A DNA stretch of 64,000 nucleotides. It comes from Desulfotignum sp. (lineage in GTDB: Bacteria; Desulfobacterota; Desulfobacteria; Desulfobacterales; Desulfobacteraceae). The notes beneath the pieces were generated by a model. It did no database searches. It was not told the DNA's origin and saw nothing but the letters and a program-made list of their open reading frames with translations. Positions within the stretch are counted from its first letter, which is position 1. Each line of letters begins with the position of its first letter. Shown here one piece after another: positions 51,218 through 59,891 of the stretch. The position numbers and the translations under genes are program-made. Location: positions 144,623-208,622 of the forward strand of contig JAABSA010000001.1 in assembly GCA_011390635.1 (NCBI GenBank), given 5' to 3'.

Positions 51218-52639
51218 TTATGCGATCACACATTTTTCCTTCATGGTCCCGGCTGTGGCGATTTCAATGAATGACGCTCCGTGGCTGGGTCCGAAACTAC
51301 CGGCCAGTACAATGATCAAAGAATCATCCGCCAGTTTTTTTTCATCCAGTAACCGGCAGATGGATATTTTCAAGGTTTCCATGGAACCGGCATTCATGGG
51401 AATATAATCAGCAGACACCCCAAAGGATAACGAAAGCTGCCGCATCACCTTTTTGTCATATACCTGTGCATAAATGGGGTTGTCTCCCCGGTAGGCAGCC
51501 AGGGCCAGGATGGTGTCCCCTGTCAGAGAATCCGCCACAATGGCTTTGGTGTTCAACCGCAGGGCCGCCTTGACTGCCGCTTTGGCCAGATAGGCGGTGA
51601 TCTTTTTTTCCGATGTATAGGGAATGTTGATGAAACTGCTCAGGTTTGTTTCCACTTCCCTGGCAATTTTGGCCATGGTTCTCACCGCCACCTCGGGGTA
51701 TTTACCGCTGGCTGTTTCACCCGACAGCATCAGGGCATCGGTGTGGTCCAGGCAGGCATTGGCCACATCAGATACCTCGGCCCGGGTGGGTCTTGGGGAC
51801 TCAATCATGGAATGGAGCATCTGGGTGGCCACGATCACGGGCCGCCGTCTTTCAATGCAGGTTTTGATGATTTTTTTCTGGATCAAAGGAATTTTTTCAG
51901 TGGGGATTTCCACCGCCAGATCTCCTCTGGCGATCATCACCCCATAGACGTGATCCAGTATTTCATTGATATTATCAACCCCCTGGCTGTTTTCAATTTT
52001 GGCAATAATCTTGGTGGAAGATTTTTTCTGGTCCAAAATTGCCTGTACCGCCATGACATCTTCTTTGTTGCGTACAAAGGAATGGGCAATGAAATCCAGG
52101 TTATGGTCAGCGGCAAATTCAATGAACCCCTTGTCTTTTTGGGTCAGGGCCGGCAACTTTACATGGACGGACGGAATATTGACACTTTTTCTGGCATGGA
52201 TCACCCCGTCATTTTCCACATGACAGGTCAAAAAATCCGTGTCTTTTTCCATGACCGCGAGGGCCACGGTGCCGTCATCAATGAGTACGGAACTGCCCAT
52301 GGGCACATCCCGGACAAATTCTTTGTGGGAAACATAAATAATATCACCATGGGATATGCCGTCCGGGTCCCCTTTCATCCGGATATAGTCACCATGTTGC
52401 ACGGTCAGGGGGGCCCGGGCATCACAGGTACGAATTTCAGGTCCCTTGGTATCCACCAGGATGCCGATTTTTTCAGACACAGCCCGGGTATTTTGTATCA
52501 CAGTTAGGGCATCATCATGGGTCATGTGGGCTGTGTTGAGGCGGACCACATTCATGCCGGCCTGGTACAGCCTTTTTATGAACTCAATTGAGCAGTTCAG
52601 GTTAGAAATGGTGGCAATTATTTTGGTTTTTCGCTGCAT
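51218..52639 (-). CDS. pyk: Pyruvate kinase (divergent type)
   Basis: Pyk converts PEP and ADP to pyruvate and ATP. The 473-residue protein has the barrel-domain core: DTKGPEIRTC, IAKIENSQGVDNINEIL, the signature MIARGDLAVEIP and QMLHSMI, with C-terminal AAVKAALRLNTKAIVADS. The N-terminus is unusual: the common RLNFSHG segment reads RLNTAHM (residues 33-39), and the TIGPAS motif is ISNLNC. The start is ATG 52639 with GGAGGGTGGAG upstream, inside the end of holA. Confidence 0.9.
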   Translation of the reverse strand: MQRKTKIIATISNLNCSIEFIKRLYQAGMNVVRLNTAHMTHDDALTVIQNTRAVSEKIGILVDTKGPEIRTCDARAPLTVQHGDYIRMKGDPDGISHGDIIYVSHKEFVRDVPMGSSVLIDDGTVALAVMEKDTDFLTCHVENDGVIHARKSVNIPSVHVKLPALTQKDKGFIEFAADHNLDFIAHSFVRNKEDVMAVQAILDQKKSSTKIIAKIENSQGVDNINEILDHVYGVMIARGDLAVEIPTEKIPLIQKKIIKTCIERRRPVIVATQMLHSMIESPRPTRAEVSDVANACLDHTDALMLSGETASGKYPEVAVRTMAKIAREVETNLSSFINIPYTSEKKITAYLAKAAVKAALRLNTKAIVADSLTGDTILALAAYRGDNPIYAQVYDKKVMRQLSLSFGVSADYIPMNAGSMETLKISICRLLDEKKLADDSLIIVLAGSFGPSHGASFIEIATAGTMKEKCVIA

Positions 52640-53897
52640 TACTCCACCCTCCTTTCTGGCAGAAAACAATGACAAAATTTTCAAGCCCCCCCACCGCCTC
52701 CATGGAAGAAGATTTCAAGGCAAAATCCAGATCCCCTAATGCAATGAGTGCATGGCATAATTCATGTAAGGAAAACTTTGTTGATTTATCAAATATCTGG
52801 AACACAGGATACGGGCTTTGGGGATTGGGGGCAAGCAAAAGATCCGAAGAAACCGGTGTTTTTTTTGCCTGTTTTTTTGGGGGGGTATCATCACAGCCCG
52901 CAAGGATTGCCTGCCGGCTTTCAATCTGTTTTTTCACCTGGGTGTCGTGGGCTGTTACAGCCGGCAGTATCTGCTGCGTAAACATGTTGAAATTCATCCG
53001 GGCAAACGGGATGTCAGGGTGGCTCCTGCTATAATTCTCCAAAAATGCCTTTACCAGAAGCATTTTGCGCACCTGGTTTTCAAAAGATTTGAGGATCTGT
53101 AATGGATGAAATCCATCTGCAAAGAGTGAGGACAGGTAAAATAATGCCTGGCCCGCATCTTTGTCCAGCAGGGCATTGGTCAGACTAAAAACAGGATCTT
53201 TTTTATCCCGGCGAATAATGGCCTGCACATCTGTCGCAGCAATTTGCCGGCGATGTGCGCAATAGGCAATGAGTTTTTCCAGATTCTGGGCAAACAGGTC
53301 CAAATCAAACCCGGTGCGGTCCACAAGACTTGAAAATGCGTTGTGGTCAATGGTCTTGCCGGACCGGCCCAATATTTTTTTGGCAATATCCTGGAGCACG
53401 GACCGCTGGTCATCTAAGTCTGCTTTTCTGGCACCCCGGGAAACCGTGCAGTCAATGATCACCCCTGATGTGTCCAGGGCTTTGAAAATTTTTCTGCGGC
53501 GGTCCAGAGAAGAAGCCGTTATCACCAGGATATGATCATCTGGCATACCGTTTTCCACAAGATTTGACAGCCGGGAAAAATCGTTTTGTGAATACACGAT
53601 TTCACCGGTTTTGGCAGTGGTTGCAAAAACAGGGGCGTGCCTGACTGCAATAATTTTTTTACCTGCCAGCAATGAGAAAGTGGTGACCTGTTCAATAATA
53701 TCCACCATGGGGGTGGACCGGCCATCCATAACCTCCAGATTAAAACTGGAGCTGTTTTTGATCAGGAGAGTTTTGAGTTTATCAAAGGTTTGCTGTACCA
53801 GAAAATCTTCACCACCCACCAATATGCATCCGGGCAGACCGGTTTCGGATGTTTTTCCCATCCATTCTTCCAGATGTCTGTGGCTAACTATTGCCAT
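52602..53897 (-). CDS. holA: DNA polymerase III delta subunit (HolA family)
   Basis: HolA is the clamp-opening delta subunit of the replicative clamp loader. The 431-residue protein has the typical N-terminus (GCILVGGEDFLVQQTFDKLK), the SLLAGKKIIAVR stretch and a central DRTGFDLDLFAQNLEKLIAY region, then a C-terminal helical collar. It is longer than the usual 330-350 residues: about 60 extra residues near 330-385 include a Lys/Pro-rich linker (PPKKQAKKTP). It overlaps lgt by 14 bases upstream and pyk by 38 bases downstream. Confidence 0.88.
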   Translation of the reverse strand: MAIVSHRHLEEWMGKTSETGLPGCILVGGEDFLVQQTFDKLKTLLIKNSSSFNLEVMDGRSTPMVDIIEQVTTFSLLAGKKIIAVRHAPVFATTAKTGEIVYSQNDFSRLSNLVENGMPDDHILVITASSLDRRRKIFKALDTSGVIIDCTVSRGARKADLDDQRSVLQDIAKKILGRSGKTIDHNAFSSLVDRTGFDLDLFAQNLEKLIAYCAHRRQIAATDVQAIIRRDKKDPVFSLTNALLDKDAGQALFYLSSLFADGFHPLQILKSFENQVRKMLLVKAFLENYSRSHPDIPFARMNFNMFTQQILPAVTAHDTQVKKQIESRQAILAGCDDTPPKKQAKKTPVSSDLLLAPNPQSPYPVFQIFDKSTKFSLHELCHALIALGDLDFALKSSSMEAVGGLENFVIVFCQKGGWSNAAKNQNNCHHF

Positions 53898-54654
53898 TGG
53901 CAGACCTGGCCAGTTTCACCATCAGGATCAGGGCGATGATGGTAACCAAAGCCCCGATTCCCTGGGATAAAGACAAGAAGTCAAAGAAAAAATCCCCTCT
54001 GAAATCTCCCCGGAAAAATTCAATGATAAACCGGAAAACAGAATATATAATGATATAGCTTAAAAAAACCATCCCGTTGAAGCGCTTGTGTTTTTGTATC
54101 CATACCAGGATAAAAAACAAAGACAGGTTGGCCACAACCATGTATATCTGGGTGGGATGCAGAGCAGCATGCAAGGGAGCCAGGCTTTCCGGATGGGTGA
54201 ATGTAACGGCAAAGGGCAGTGTGCATTCCCGGCCATAACAGCACCCGGCAAAAAAACATCCCAGCCTGCCGATGGCATGGCCCAGGGCAACACCGGGAGA
54301 GATGGTATCCGCACTTTTGAAAACCGGCAGTTTCTTGATCTTGAGCATGACAATGGACCCTGTCACCCCCCCGATGAATCCCCCGAAAAAGACCAGACCC
54401 CCTTTCCAAATTTTATATATCTCCAGCAGATTGGACTGAAAATAGGCAAAATTGATAAGTACATACAACAGTCGGGCACCCAGGATACCACACACCAGGA
54501 TTACAAAAAACAGATCGGAAATATCATCTGGTTTCAGGTCATAAAACCGGGCATTGCGCTTGGAAAACCAGACCGCAGTTATGAAACCCAGTGCCAGAAA
54601 CAACCCATAGGTATAGAGGGTGAAACCGCTGAAATGAAAAAGAATGGGATGCAT
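53884..54654 (-). CDS. lgt: Prolipoprotein diacylglyceryl transferase
   Basis: Lgt transfers diacylglycerol from phosphatidylglycerol to the lipobox cysteine of prolipoproteins, the first step of lipoprotein maturation. The 256-residue protein has about seven membrane helices. The family signature is in GHAIGRLGCFFAGCCYGREC, which contains the essential Arg. Other conserved points are GLVFFGGFIGG and the C-terminal FRFIIEFFRGD. lspA, the next maturation enzyme, lies 12 bases upstream in the same operon, and the lol genes at 4625-6545 serve the same pathway. Confidence 0.94.
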   Translation of the reverse strand: MHPILFHFSGFTLYTYGLFLALGFITAVWFSKRNARFYDLKPDDISDLFFVILVCGILGARLLYVLINFAYFQSNLLEIYKIWKGGLVFFGGFIGGVTGSIVMLKIKKLPVFKSADTISPGVALGHAIGRLGCFFAGCCYGRECTLPFAVTFTHPESLAPLHAALHPTQIYMVVANLSLFFILVWIQKHKRFNGMVFLSYIIIYSVFRFIIEFFRGDFRGDFFFDFLSLSQGIGALVTIIALILMVKLARSANGNS

Positions 54655-54666
54655 ATCACCTCTATT

Positions 54667-55173
54667 TTAAAAATCGGGTATTTTGTTGAATACCACATGA
54701 TAGATCAAAACAGCCATGCCGATGCTGATGGCGGAATCAGCCACATTAAATGCAGGCCAGTGGGCGGTGCCCACATAAAAATCCAGAAAATCCACCACAT
54801 GTCCATACTGGAACCGGTCCACAAGGTTTCCCACAGCCCCTGCAAAAATCAGGGCCAGGCCATAGGATAAAAACACATGGGTTCTGGCAACACGGGTATA
54901 AAACCAGCAGATAAAAAGGGCCACCGCAGATGACAAAAACAAAAAGATAATCTTGCGCATCATCTGCGGCTGGGTGGCAAAAAACCCAAATGCCCCGCCT
55001 GGATTCAACACATGGGTAATATTAAAAAAATTTTCAACCACCACAATGTATTCGTGCAGGGCCAGGTGCATCACAATCAACTTTTTGGTAACCTGGTCAA
55101 CAAAAATGATGGTTCCGCTCACCAGAATCAGGCGTATCAGTTCTTTTTTTCCCACAACAGTCTTTTTTGTCAC
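54667..55173 (-). CDS. lspA: Lipoprotein signal peptidase (signal peptidase II)
   Basis: LspA cleaves the signal peptide of diacylglyceryl-modified prolipoproteins. The 168-residue protein has four membrane helices and the two catalytic aspartates in [13 protein letters not shown] and [12 protein letters not shown], plus the VLNPGGAFG segment. GTG 55173 overlaps the ileS stop as GTGA and gives a normal length; a GTG at 55200 would add nine residues. No Shine-Dalgarno site is clear, consistent with coupling to ileS. Confidence 0.93.
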   Translation of the reverse strand: MTKKTVVGKKELIRLILVSGTIIFVDQVTKKLIVMHLALHEYIVVVENFFNITHVLNPGGAFGFFATQPQMMRKIIFLFLSSAVALFICWFYTRVARTHVFLSYGLALIFAGAVGNLVDRFQYGHVVDFLDFYVGTAHWPAFNVADSAISIGMAVLIYHVVFNKIPDF

Positions 55174-57968
55174 AGAATTTTTTGCAGGGCAGCAGTACAC
55201 CGGTCACAGGCAGTGGGGTGACTGCTGTCCTGTCCGATGACGTTGCTGAACCGCCAGCAACGCTCACATTTTTCACCGGTTGCTTTTTTCACTGCAATTT
55301 CAAGCCCCAGTATCTCTTTTCCCTGGAAAGCTCCAGGCTCCAGGCTGTCCACAAGCACTGCAGATGATACAATGAAAATGTCAGACAGCTCCTGATCAAG
55401 GGTTTGCAGCATATTTCTAAAAGTGGTGTCCGGCAGTTTGATTTCCAGGGCCGCATCAAGGGGGTGGCCGATGAGCTTGACTTTCCTTGCATCTTCAAGG
55501 GCTTTGGTCACTTCAGAACGCAGGGCCAGGATCTGCTGCCATTTTCCGGCCAGTTCAGGGTTCTGCCAGGCCGGGTCAGGCACTGCCATAGGTTCCATGT
55601 GGATGCTTTCTTTCCTGGCCCTTCCCTCAGGCATATGGGCATAGATTTCTTCTGCAGTAAAGGGCAGAATCGGCGCCATGATCTTGACAAGGGCATCCAG
55701 GATTAATGCCATGACCGTCTGGGCATCTTTTCTTTGTGGACTGGCAGGCGGGGAGGTATAAAGCCTGTCTTTGATGATATCCAGATAAAACGCAGACAGG
55801 TCAATCACACAAAAATTATGCAACGCATGGTAAATGGTATGAAATTCATAATTTTCATAGGCCTGGATCGATTTTTGTGTTACCTGATACAGCCGGTGCA
55901 GAATGAACCGGTCCATTTCACACATGCTTTCCAGGGGTCTGGCATCTGTTTTCAGGTCAAAATTGCTGAAATTGCCCAGCATGAACCTGCAGGTGTTGCG
56001 GATCCTGCGGTAGGCATCGGATAACTGCCTGATGATATTATCGGAGATGCTCACATCCCCCCGGTAATCGGCAGAGGCTGCCCACAACCGCAGGACATCA
56101 GCCCCATACTGTTTTATCACCTTTTCCGGTGCCACTACATTACCCACGGATTTGGACATTTTATGCCCTGCTTCATCCACCACAAACCCATGGGTCAAAA
56201 CAGCCTTGTAAGGGGCACTACCGGTGCGGCCCACCGCCGTAAGCAAAGAGGAATGAAACCATCCCCTGTGCTGGTCGGACCCTTCCAGGTACATGTCAGC
56301 CGGCCGCTGCAAACCTGGACGTTCGTTAAGAACAGCCGCATGGCTGACCCCGGAGTCAAACCATACATCCAGGATGTTACGGTCTTTTGTAAATGCCGTG
56401 CTGCCGCATTTTTCACACACGGCCTTGTCCGGCATCAGATAGGCTGCATCCTTGTCAAACCAGATATCGGAAGAATATTTTGAAAACAGGTCATGTATCT
56501 TGTCCACCGATGCGCGGGTCACATAGATTCCCTTGCATTCGCTGCAATGAAAAACCGGGATGGGAACTCCCCAGGAGCGCTGACGCGACAGGCACCAGTC
56601 CGGTCTGTTCTCGATCATGGAATAGATCCTTTCTTTTCCCCAGGAGGGTATCCATTTTACATGATTGATCTGCTCAAGGGTTTTTTCCCGCAGACCCAGC
56701 TTGTCCATGGAAATGAACCACTGGGGGGTGGCCCTAAAGATCACCGGGTTCTTGCACCGCCAGCAGTGGGGATAAGAATGGGATAAATTTTCATTTTTTA
56801 AGAGCGCTTTTTTTTCTTGCAGCACCGCATTGATATGTTTGTTGGCCTTGAAGATGAATTCTCCGGCAAACAATGCCACATCTTTTGAAAAAACACCGGT
56901 GTCCTCCACCGGGGAATAGCAGTCCAGGTTATATTTTTTGCCCACCGCATGGTCATCAGCCCCGTGACCGGGGGCGGTATGCACACATCCTGTCCCTGCT
57001 TCCAGGGTGACATGGTCTCCCAGGATGATCACAGAATCCCGGTCATAAATGGGATGGCTGCATTTTTTATTTTCCAGATCCAGGGGATTGAGCTCTGCAG
57101 CAATGGTATAATTTTCAATGCCAAGGGTCTTCATGACCGTTTTCACAAGTTCTTTGGCCAGAATCAGTACCCCGTGGGAATCGGTTTTCACTGCAGCATA
57201 AACAAACTGCGGGTGCAGGCACACTCCAAGGTTGGCTGGAATGGTCCAGGGGGTGGTGGTCCATATCACCATGGAAACCGCATCGTCAGCGATATCGGGG
57301 ATCAGGGAAGAAAGGTCATCCTTGAGGGGGAATGCCACATATATGGATGGCGAGGTATGGTCATGGTATTCGATTTCCGCTTCTGCCAGTGCGGTCTGGC
57401 AGGAACAGCACCAGTGGATGGGTTTTTTACCCAGAAACATATCTCCTGCCAGGGCAAATTCCCCGCATTCTCTGGCAATGGTGGCTTCGTAAGCATAGTT
57501 CATGGTCAGATACGGATCATTCCACTGGCCTGTCACACCAAACCGCTTGAATTCATCCCGCTGGATATCCACGAATCTGGCGGCATAGTCCCGGCATTCT
57601 TGGCGGATCTGCACCGGGGTCATCTCCTTTTTTTTAGCGCCCAGTTTTTTGTCCACATTGTGTTCAATGGGCAGGCCATGGCAGTCCCATCCCGGGACAT
57701 AGGGGGCGTTAAAACCGCCCATCTGCCTTGATCTGACAATAATATCCTTTAAAATCTTGTTGATGGCATGGCCCATGTGAAGATGGCCGTTGGCATAGGG
57801 AGGACCGTCATGGAGAATAAAAACCGGGTGGTCTTTGGATTGTTCCCGCAGTTTTTCATATATTTTTTTTTCATCCCACAGTGTAAGCTGTTCAGGCTCC
57901 CGCTGGGGCAGATTGGCCTTCATGGCAAACTGTGTTGAAGGCAGGTTCAGTGTTTTTTTATAATCCAT
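55170..57968 (-). CDS. ileS: Isoleucyl-tRNA synthetase
   Basis: IleS charges tRNA(Ile), with editing of mischarged valine. The 932-residue length is normal for the bacterial type. Class I motifs are GHLHMGH (HIGH-like) and HKMSKSVGN (KMSKS). The CP1 editing domain lies between them, with [11 protein letters not shown]. The C-terminal zinc site is in CERCWRF and CDRC. GGAGGACG precedes the ATG. It leads the operon ileS-lspA-lgt-holA-pyk. No T-box fold was seen upstream. Confidence 0.97.
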   Translation of the reverse strand: MDYKKTLNLPSTQFAMKANLPQREPEQLTLWDEKKIYEKLREQSKDHPVFILHDGPPYANGHLHMGHAINKILKDIIVRSRQMGGFNAPYVPGWDCHGLPIEHNVDKKLGAKKKEMTPVQIRQECRDYAARFVDIQRDEFKRFGVTGQWNDPYLTMNYAYEATIARECGEFALAGDMFLGKKPIHWCCSCQTALAEAEIEYHDHTSPSIYVAFPLKDDLSSLIPDIADDAVSMVIWTTTPWTIPANLGVCLHPQFVYAAVKTDSHGVLILAKELVKTVMKTLGIENYTIAAELNPLDLENKKCSHPIYDRDSVIILGDHVTLEAGTGCVHTAPGHGADDHAVGKKYNLDCYSPVEDTGVFSKDVALFAGEFIFKANKHINAVLQEKKALLKNENLSHSYPHCWRCKNPVIFRATPQWFISMDKLGLREKTLEQINHVKWIPSWGKERIYSMIENRPDWCLSRQRSWGVPIPVFHCSECKGIYVTRASVDKIHDLFSKYSSDIWFDKDAAYLMPDKAVCEKCGSTAFTKDRNILDVWFDSGVSHAAVLNERPGLQRPADMYLEGSDQHRGWFHSSLLTAVGRTGSAPYKAVLTHGFVVDEAGHKMSKSVGNVVAPEKVIKQYGADVLRLWAASADYRGDVSISDNIIRQLSDAYRRIRNTCRFMLGNFSNFDLKTDARPLESMCEMDRFILHRLYQVTQKSIQAYENYEFHTIYHALHNFCVIDLSAFYLDIIKDRLYTSPPASPQRKDAQTVMALILDALVKIMAPILPFTAEEIYAHMPEGRARKESIHMEPMAVPDPAWQNPELAGKWQQILALRSEVTKALEDARKVKLIGHPLDAALEIKLPDTTFRNMLQTLDQELSDIFIVSSAVLVDSLEPGAFQGKEILGLEIAVKKATGEKCERCWRFSNVIGQDSSHPTACDRCTAALQKIL

Positions 57969-58034
57969 TCGTCCTCCGAATCAGGATACATATTGATGTC
58001 ACGCCATAAAAATTTTTTAAGTATTAAACTTGTC

Positions 58035-58063
58035 TTTTTAGTGCCAAACGGGTGAAAAGTCAA
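58035..58063 (-). promoter_or_regulatory. Candidate ileS promoter
   Basis: On the minus strand TTGACT (58063-58058) and TAAAAA (58040-58035) are 17 bases apart, about 65 bases before the ileS ATG. Confidence 0.5.
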
Positions 58064-58110
58064 GCTCCAGCCCCATTTATCTGGATATTTACCATAAGTA
58101 TCCCAGGTTA

Positions 58111-58162
58111 TCGACCTTTCGCTGCAGTACTCGATCCCCGGACCCGCCCCTGGTGGTGTCCT
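58111..58162. repeat. Dispersed GC-rich repeat, copy A (upstream of the cold-shock gene)
   Basis: This 52-base segment, read in reverse complement, matches 59623-59674 at 43 of 52 positions without gaps, including blocks such as GGGGCGGGTCCGG and GTACTGCAGCGAA. It lies between the divergent ileS and cold-shock genes. It is a single arm; the long palindrome of copy B is not present here. Confidence 0.75.
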
Positions 58163-58212
58163 CATAGAGTGTACCCTAGTTATAGCAAATTTTTAATTTT
58201 GCATAACAGTGC

Positions 58213-58240
58213 TTGACATTTGCAAACTAAAAGATATAAT
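58213..58240 (+). promoter_or_regulatory. Strong promoter for the cold-shock gene
   Basis: TTGACA (58213-58218) and TATAAT (58235-58240) are both perfect consensus, 16 bases apart. The element TTATAGCAAAT at 58180-58190 lies 22 bases upstream of the -35. Transcription would start near 58247. Confidence 0.75.
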
Positions 58241-58246
58241 TTGTCT

Positions 58247-58367
58247 ATCGCGCTTGGAGAAAGGCGCGCAATTATTTCCGCCGTAAGGTGTATATCCAGA
58301 TTTTTAATGTGGTTTACCCCCAAAGCAAGAAGATTTTTTTTATTTTTTATTACAGGAGAGTGCCGAC
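58247..58367 (+). promoter_or_regulatory. Long 5' leader of the cold-shock mRNA
   Basis: The predicted leader is about 120 bases, typical of cold-shock mRNAs that change fold with temperature. A CGCGC/GCGCG hairpin (58249-58253 with 58264-58268) stands at its 5' end, and a T-rich stretch precedes the ribosome binding site CAGGAG. Confidence 0.45.
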
Positions 58368-58571
58368 ATGGCAAATGGTATTGTAAAATGGTTTAACGAC
58401 TCAAAAGGTTTTGGATTCATCGAAGTAGAAGACGGTGGAAAAGATGTGTTTGTGCATCACTCAGGTATTAATTCAAGCGGTTTTAAATCCCTCAATGAAG
58501 GGGACCGGGTTTCATTCGATATTGAAGAAGGTCAAAAAGGACCTTCTGCTAAAAATGTAACCGTACTTTAA
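58368..58571 (+). CDS. Cold-shock domain protein (CspA family)
   Basis: The 67-residue protein is a single cold-shock domain, a five-stranded OB fold that binds single-stranded RNA or DNA and melts RNA structure. It opens with the standard [15 protein letters not shown] (containing RNP1) and has RNP2 in DVFVHHSGI, followed by [27 protein letters not shown] lies 9 bases before the ATG. A consensus promoter, a long leader and a strong terminator make this a self-contained, probably highly expressed unit. Confidence 0.96.
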   Translation: MANGIVKWFNDSKGFGFIEVEDGGKDVFVHHSGINSSGFKSLNEGDRVSFDIEEGQKGPSAKNVTVL

Positions 58572-58607
58572 AACAGTATCGTTACCGTCAAAACACAGTA
58601 AAGACCT

Positions 58608-58650
58608 AAAAAAAAGTTCCTGTATCCCAATGATTCAGGAACTTTTTTTT
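58608..58650. terminator. Bidirectional Rho-independent terminator (cold-shock gene and rsmG)
   Basis: A GTTCCTG/CAGGAAC stem is extended by A8 on the left and T8 on the right, with a 13-base loop. It serves the cold-shock gene on the plus strand. It also overlaps the last codons of rsmG, so it can stop minus-strand transcripts too. Confidence 0.9.
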
Positions 58651-59354
58651 ATTGGGTTCAGTCTTACCAGGCATCGGTGCGCCCCTTCAAAAGGAAGGGT
58701 ATAGTAATCACATTGTATGGTAAATTGCTTTTTCAGGTCAAAAGAGATCTCCGCTGCTGCTTTGGTACCTTTCAAGGCATAGATGGTGCCGTCTGGTTGC
58801 AGCAGGGGGCCTGCCAGACCGGCAAGTATGTCGAGAGCGGCAAAGCCCCTGGCCATAACAGCATCGAAACGAGCGCAAAAATCCGGGTTCTGGTGAAAAT
58901 TTTCCAACCGGGTATGGATGACATCAATTCCCCCTATTCCCAACGTCCGGATGACATGTTTGAGAAAATGTACTTTTTTTCTGGATGCATCCACCAGCAG
59001 CATCTGCATATCCGGGTTAAGCAGTTTCAGGGGGAGTCCTGGAAAACCGCCGCCAGATCCCATATCAAGCACTGTTTTTTTCTGATGCACAAACGGCTGG
59101 ATTGCAATGGCATCAAGAAAATGCTTTTGGGCCATGGCCACAGGATCTGTGATGGCTGTGAGATTGATTTTTTTGTTCCATTTTTCCAGTTGTTCAGCAT
59201 GGCAGGCCATCTGGTTCTTCTGGTCCCGGGTAAGAGGTATCCCCATCTGTTTACTTCCCTGGCAAAGGGTTTGACAGAATATTTCATGATCCTGATGTTT
59301 CAATAGATTGCTTTTTTTTACGTAAAAAGATTTATATTCAGTTATGGATCTCAT
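58635..59354 (-). CDS. rsmG: 16S rRNA (guanine527-N7)-methyltransferase RsmG
   Basis: RsmG (GidB) makes m7G527 in 16S rRNA using SAM. The 239-residue protein has KWNKKINLTAI at the start of the catalytic domain, the SAM motif VLDMGSGGGFPGLPL, LLVDASRKKVHFL, and the conserved VMARGFAAL. The first 30 or so residues are not conserved and the ATG at 59354 has no clear ribosome binding site, so the true start may be somewhat later. It is not next to mnmG or parA, where rsmG often sits. Confidence 0.92.
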   Translation of the reverse strand: MRSITEYKSFYVKKSNLLKHQDHEIFCQTLCQGSKQMGIPLTRDQKNQMACHAEQLEKWNKKINLTAITDPVAMAQKHFLDAIAIQPFVHQKKTVLDMGSGGGFPGLPLKLLNPDMQMLLVDASRKKVHFLKHVIRTLGIGGIDVIHTRLENFHQNPDFCARFDAVMARGFAALDILAGLAGPLLQPDGTIYALKGTKAAAEISFDLKKQFTIQCDYYTLPFEGAHRCLVRLNPIKKSS

Positions 59355-59435
59355 TTGTCGAATTGAAAATTTATTAAATCTCGGTCCTGATTACAAGAAA
59401 ATTTTATGGAAAATTTTCAAATGTACACAAAATAT

Positions 59436-59674
59436 CTGCTGTACCCGGATTGTGCACCAGGAGGACCCTGGCGCAAGCCCCCGGCGGTGTGCTGTGACTT
59501 TACCGTCAGAGCCGGAGGGAGCCTGGTTGGATATGCTGGAATGTCACATTTTCACCCGAAGCGGGTTGCTGTAAGTCATTCTTCTCATGGAAACAGGCCA
59601 AGCAGGATCTCGGGCCGGGCGCAGCACACCGCCGGGGGCGGGTCCGGAGACAGGGTACTGCAGCGAACAGTCGA
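59436..59674. repeat. Dispersed GC-rich repeat, copy B: inverted-repeat element upstream of fusA
   Basis: An 18-bp perfect inverted repeat (59477-59494 with 59622-59639, core CCCCCGGCGGTGTGCTG) is flanked by a second pairing of 59436-59446 with 59653-59663 (10 of 11). Inside are a TGTGAC/GTCACA stem and a perfect ACCCG-AAG-CGGGT hairpin. The right arm matches copy A. No open reading frame of note lies within. It occupies much of the 537-base gap between rsmG and fusA. Confidence 0.75.
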
Positions 59675-59713
59675 AAACCCTTCAGGCTTATAGCAAATGG
59701 CTGCAATAAACCA

Positions 59714-59742
59714 TTGACAAAACTAAACAAATAAGATATAGA
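59714..59742 (+). promoter_or_regulatory. Promoter for fusA
   Basis: TTGACA (59714-59719) and TATAGA (59737-59742) are 17 bases apart. TTATAGCAAAT (59688-59698) lies 15 bases upstream of the -35, as in the cold-shock promoter. The predicted leader is about 140 bases and holds a CCTTTGG/CCAAAGG stem. Confidence 0.6.
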
Positions 59743-59891
59743 ACCGTCTTTCATATGCTGAATTTTACCTAAGATTCATTTTTGATAAAATCGTAACAAT
59801 TATTTAACAGAATTCAGGACATGGCAAACCCTTTGGCAAAAATTGCGTTCTTTTTTCCAAAGGCAAATTTTATTCATAAGGATGATGTAAC

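Noticed and set aside
51176-51222. CATAAATGA/TCATTTATG inverted repeat between lipA and pyk as a terminator
   Set aside because: The stem is AT-rich, the loop is 29 bases and there is no T-run, so it is only mentioned under lipA.
57969-58034. T-box leader ahead of ileS
   Set aside because: No specifier hairpin or T-box sequence; the inferred leader is only about 60 bases.
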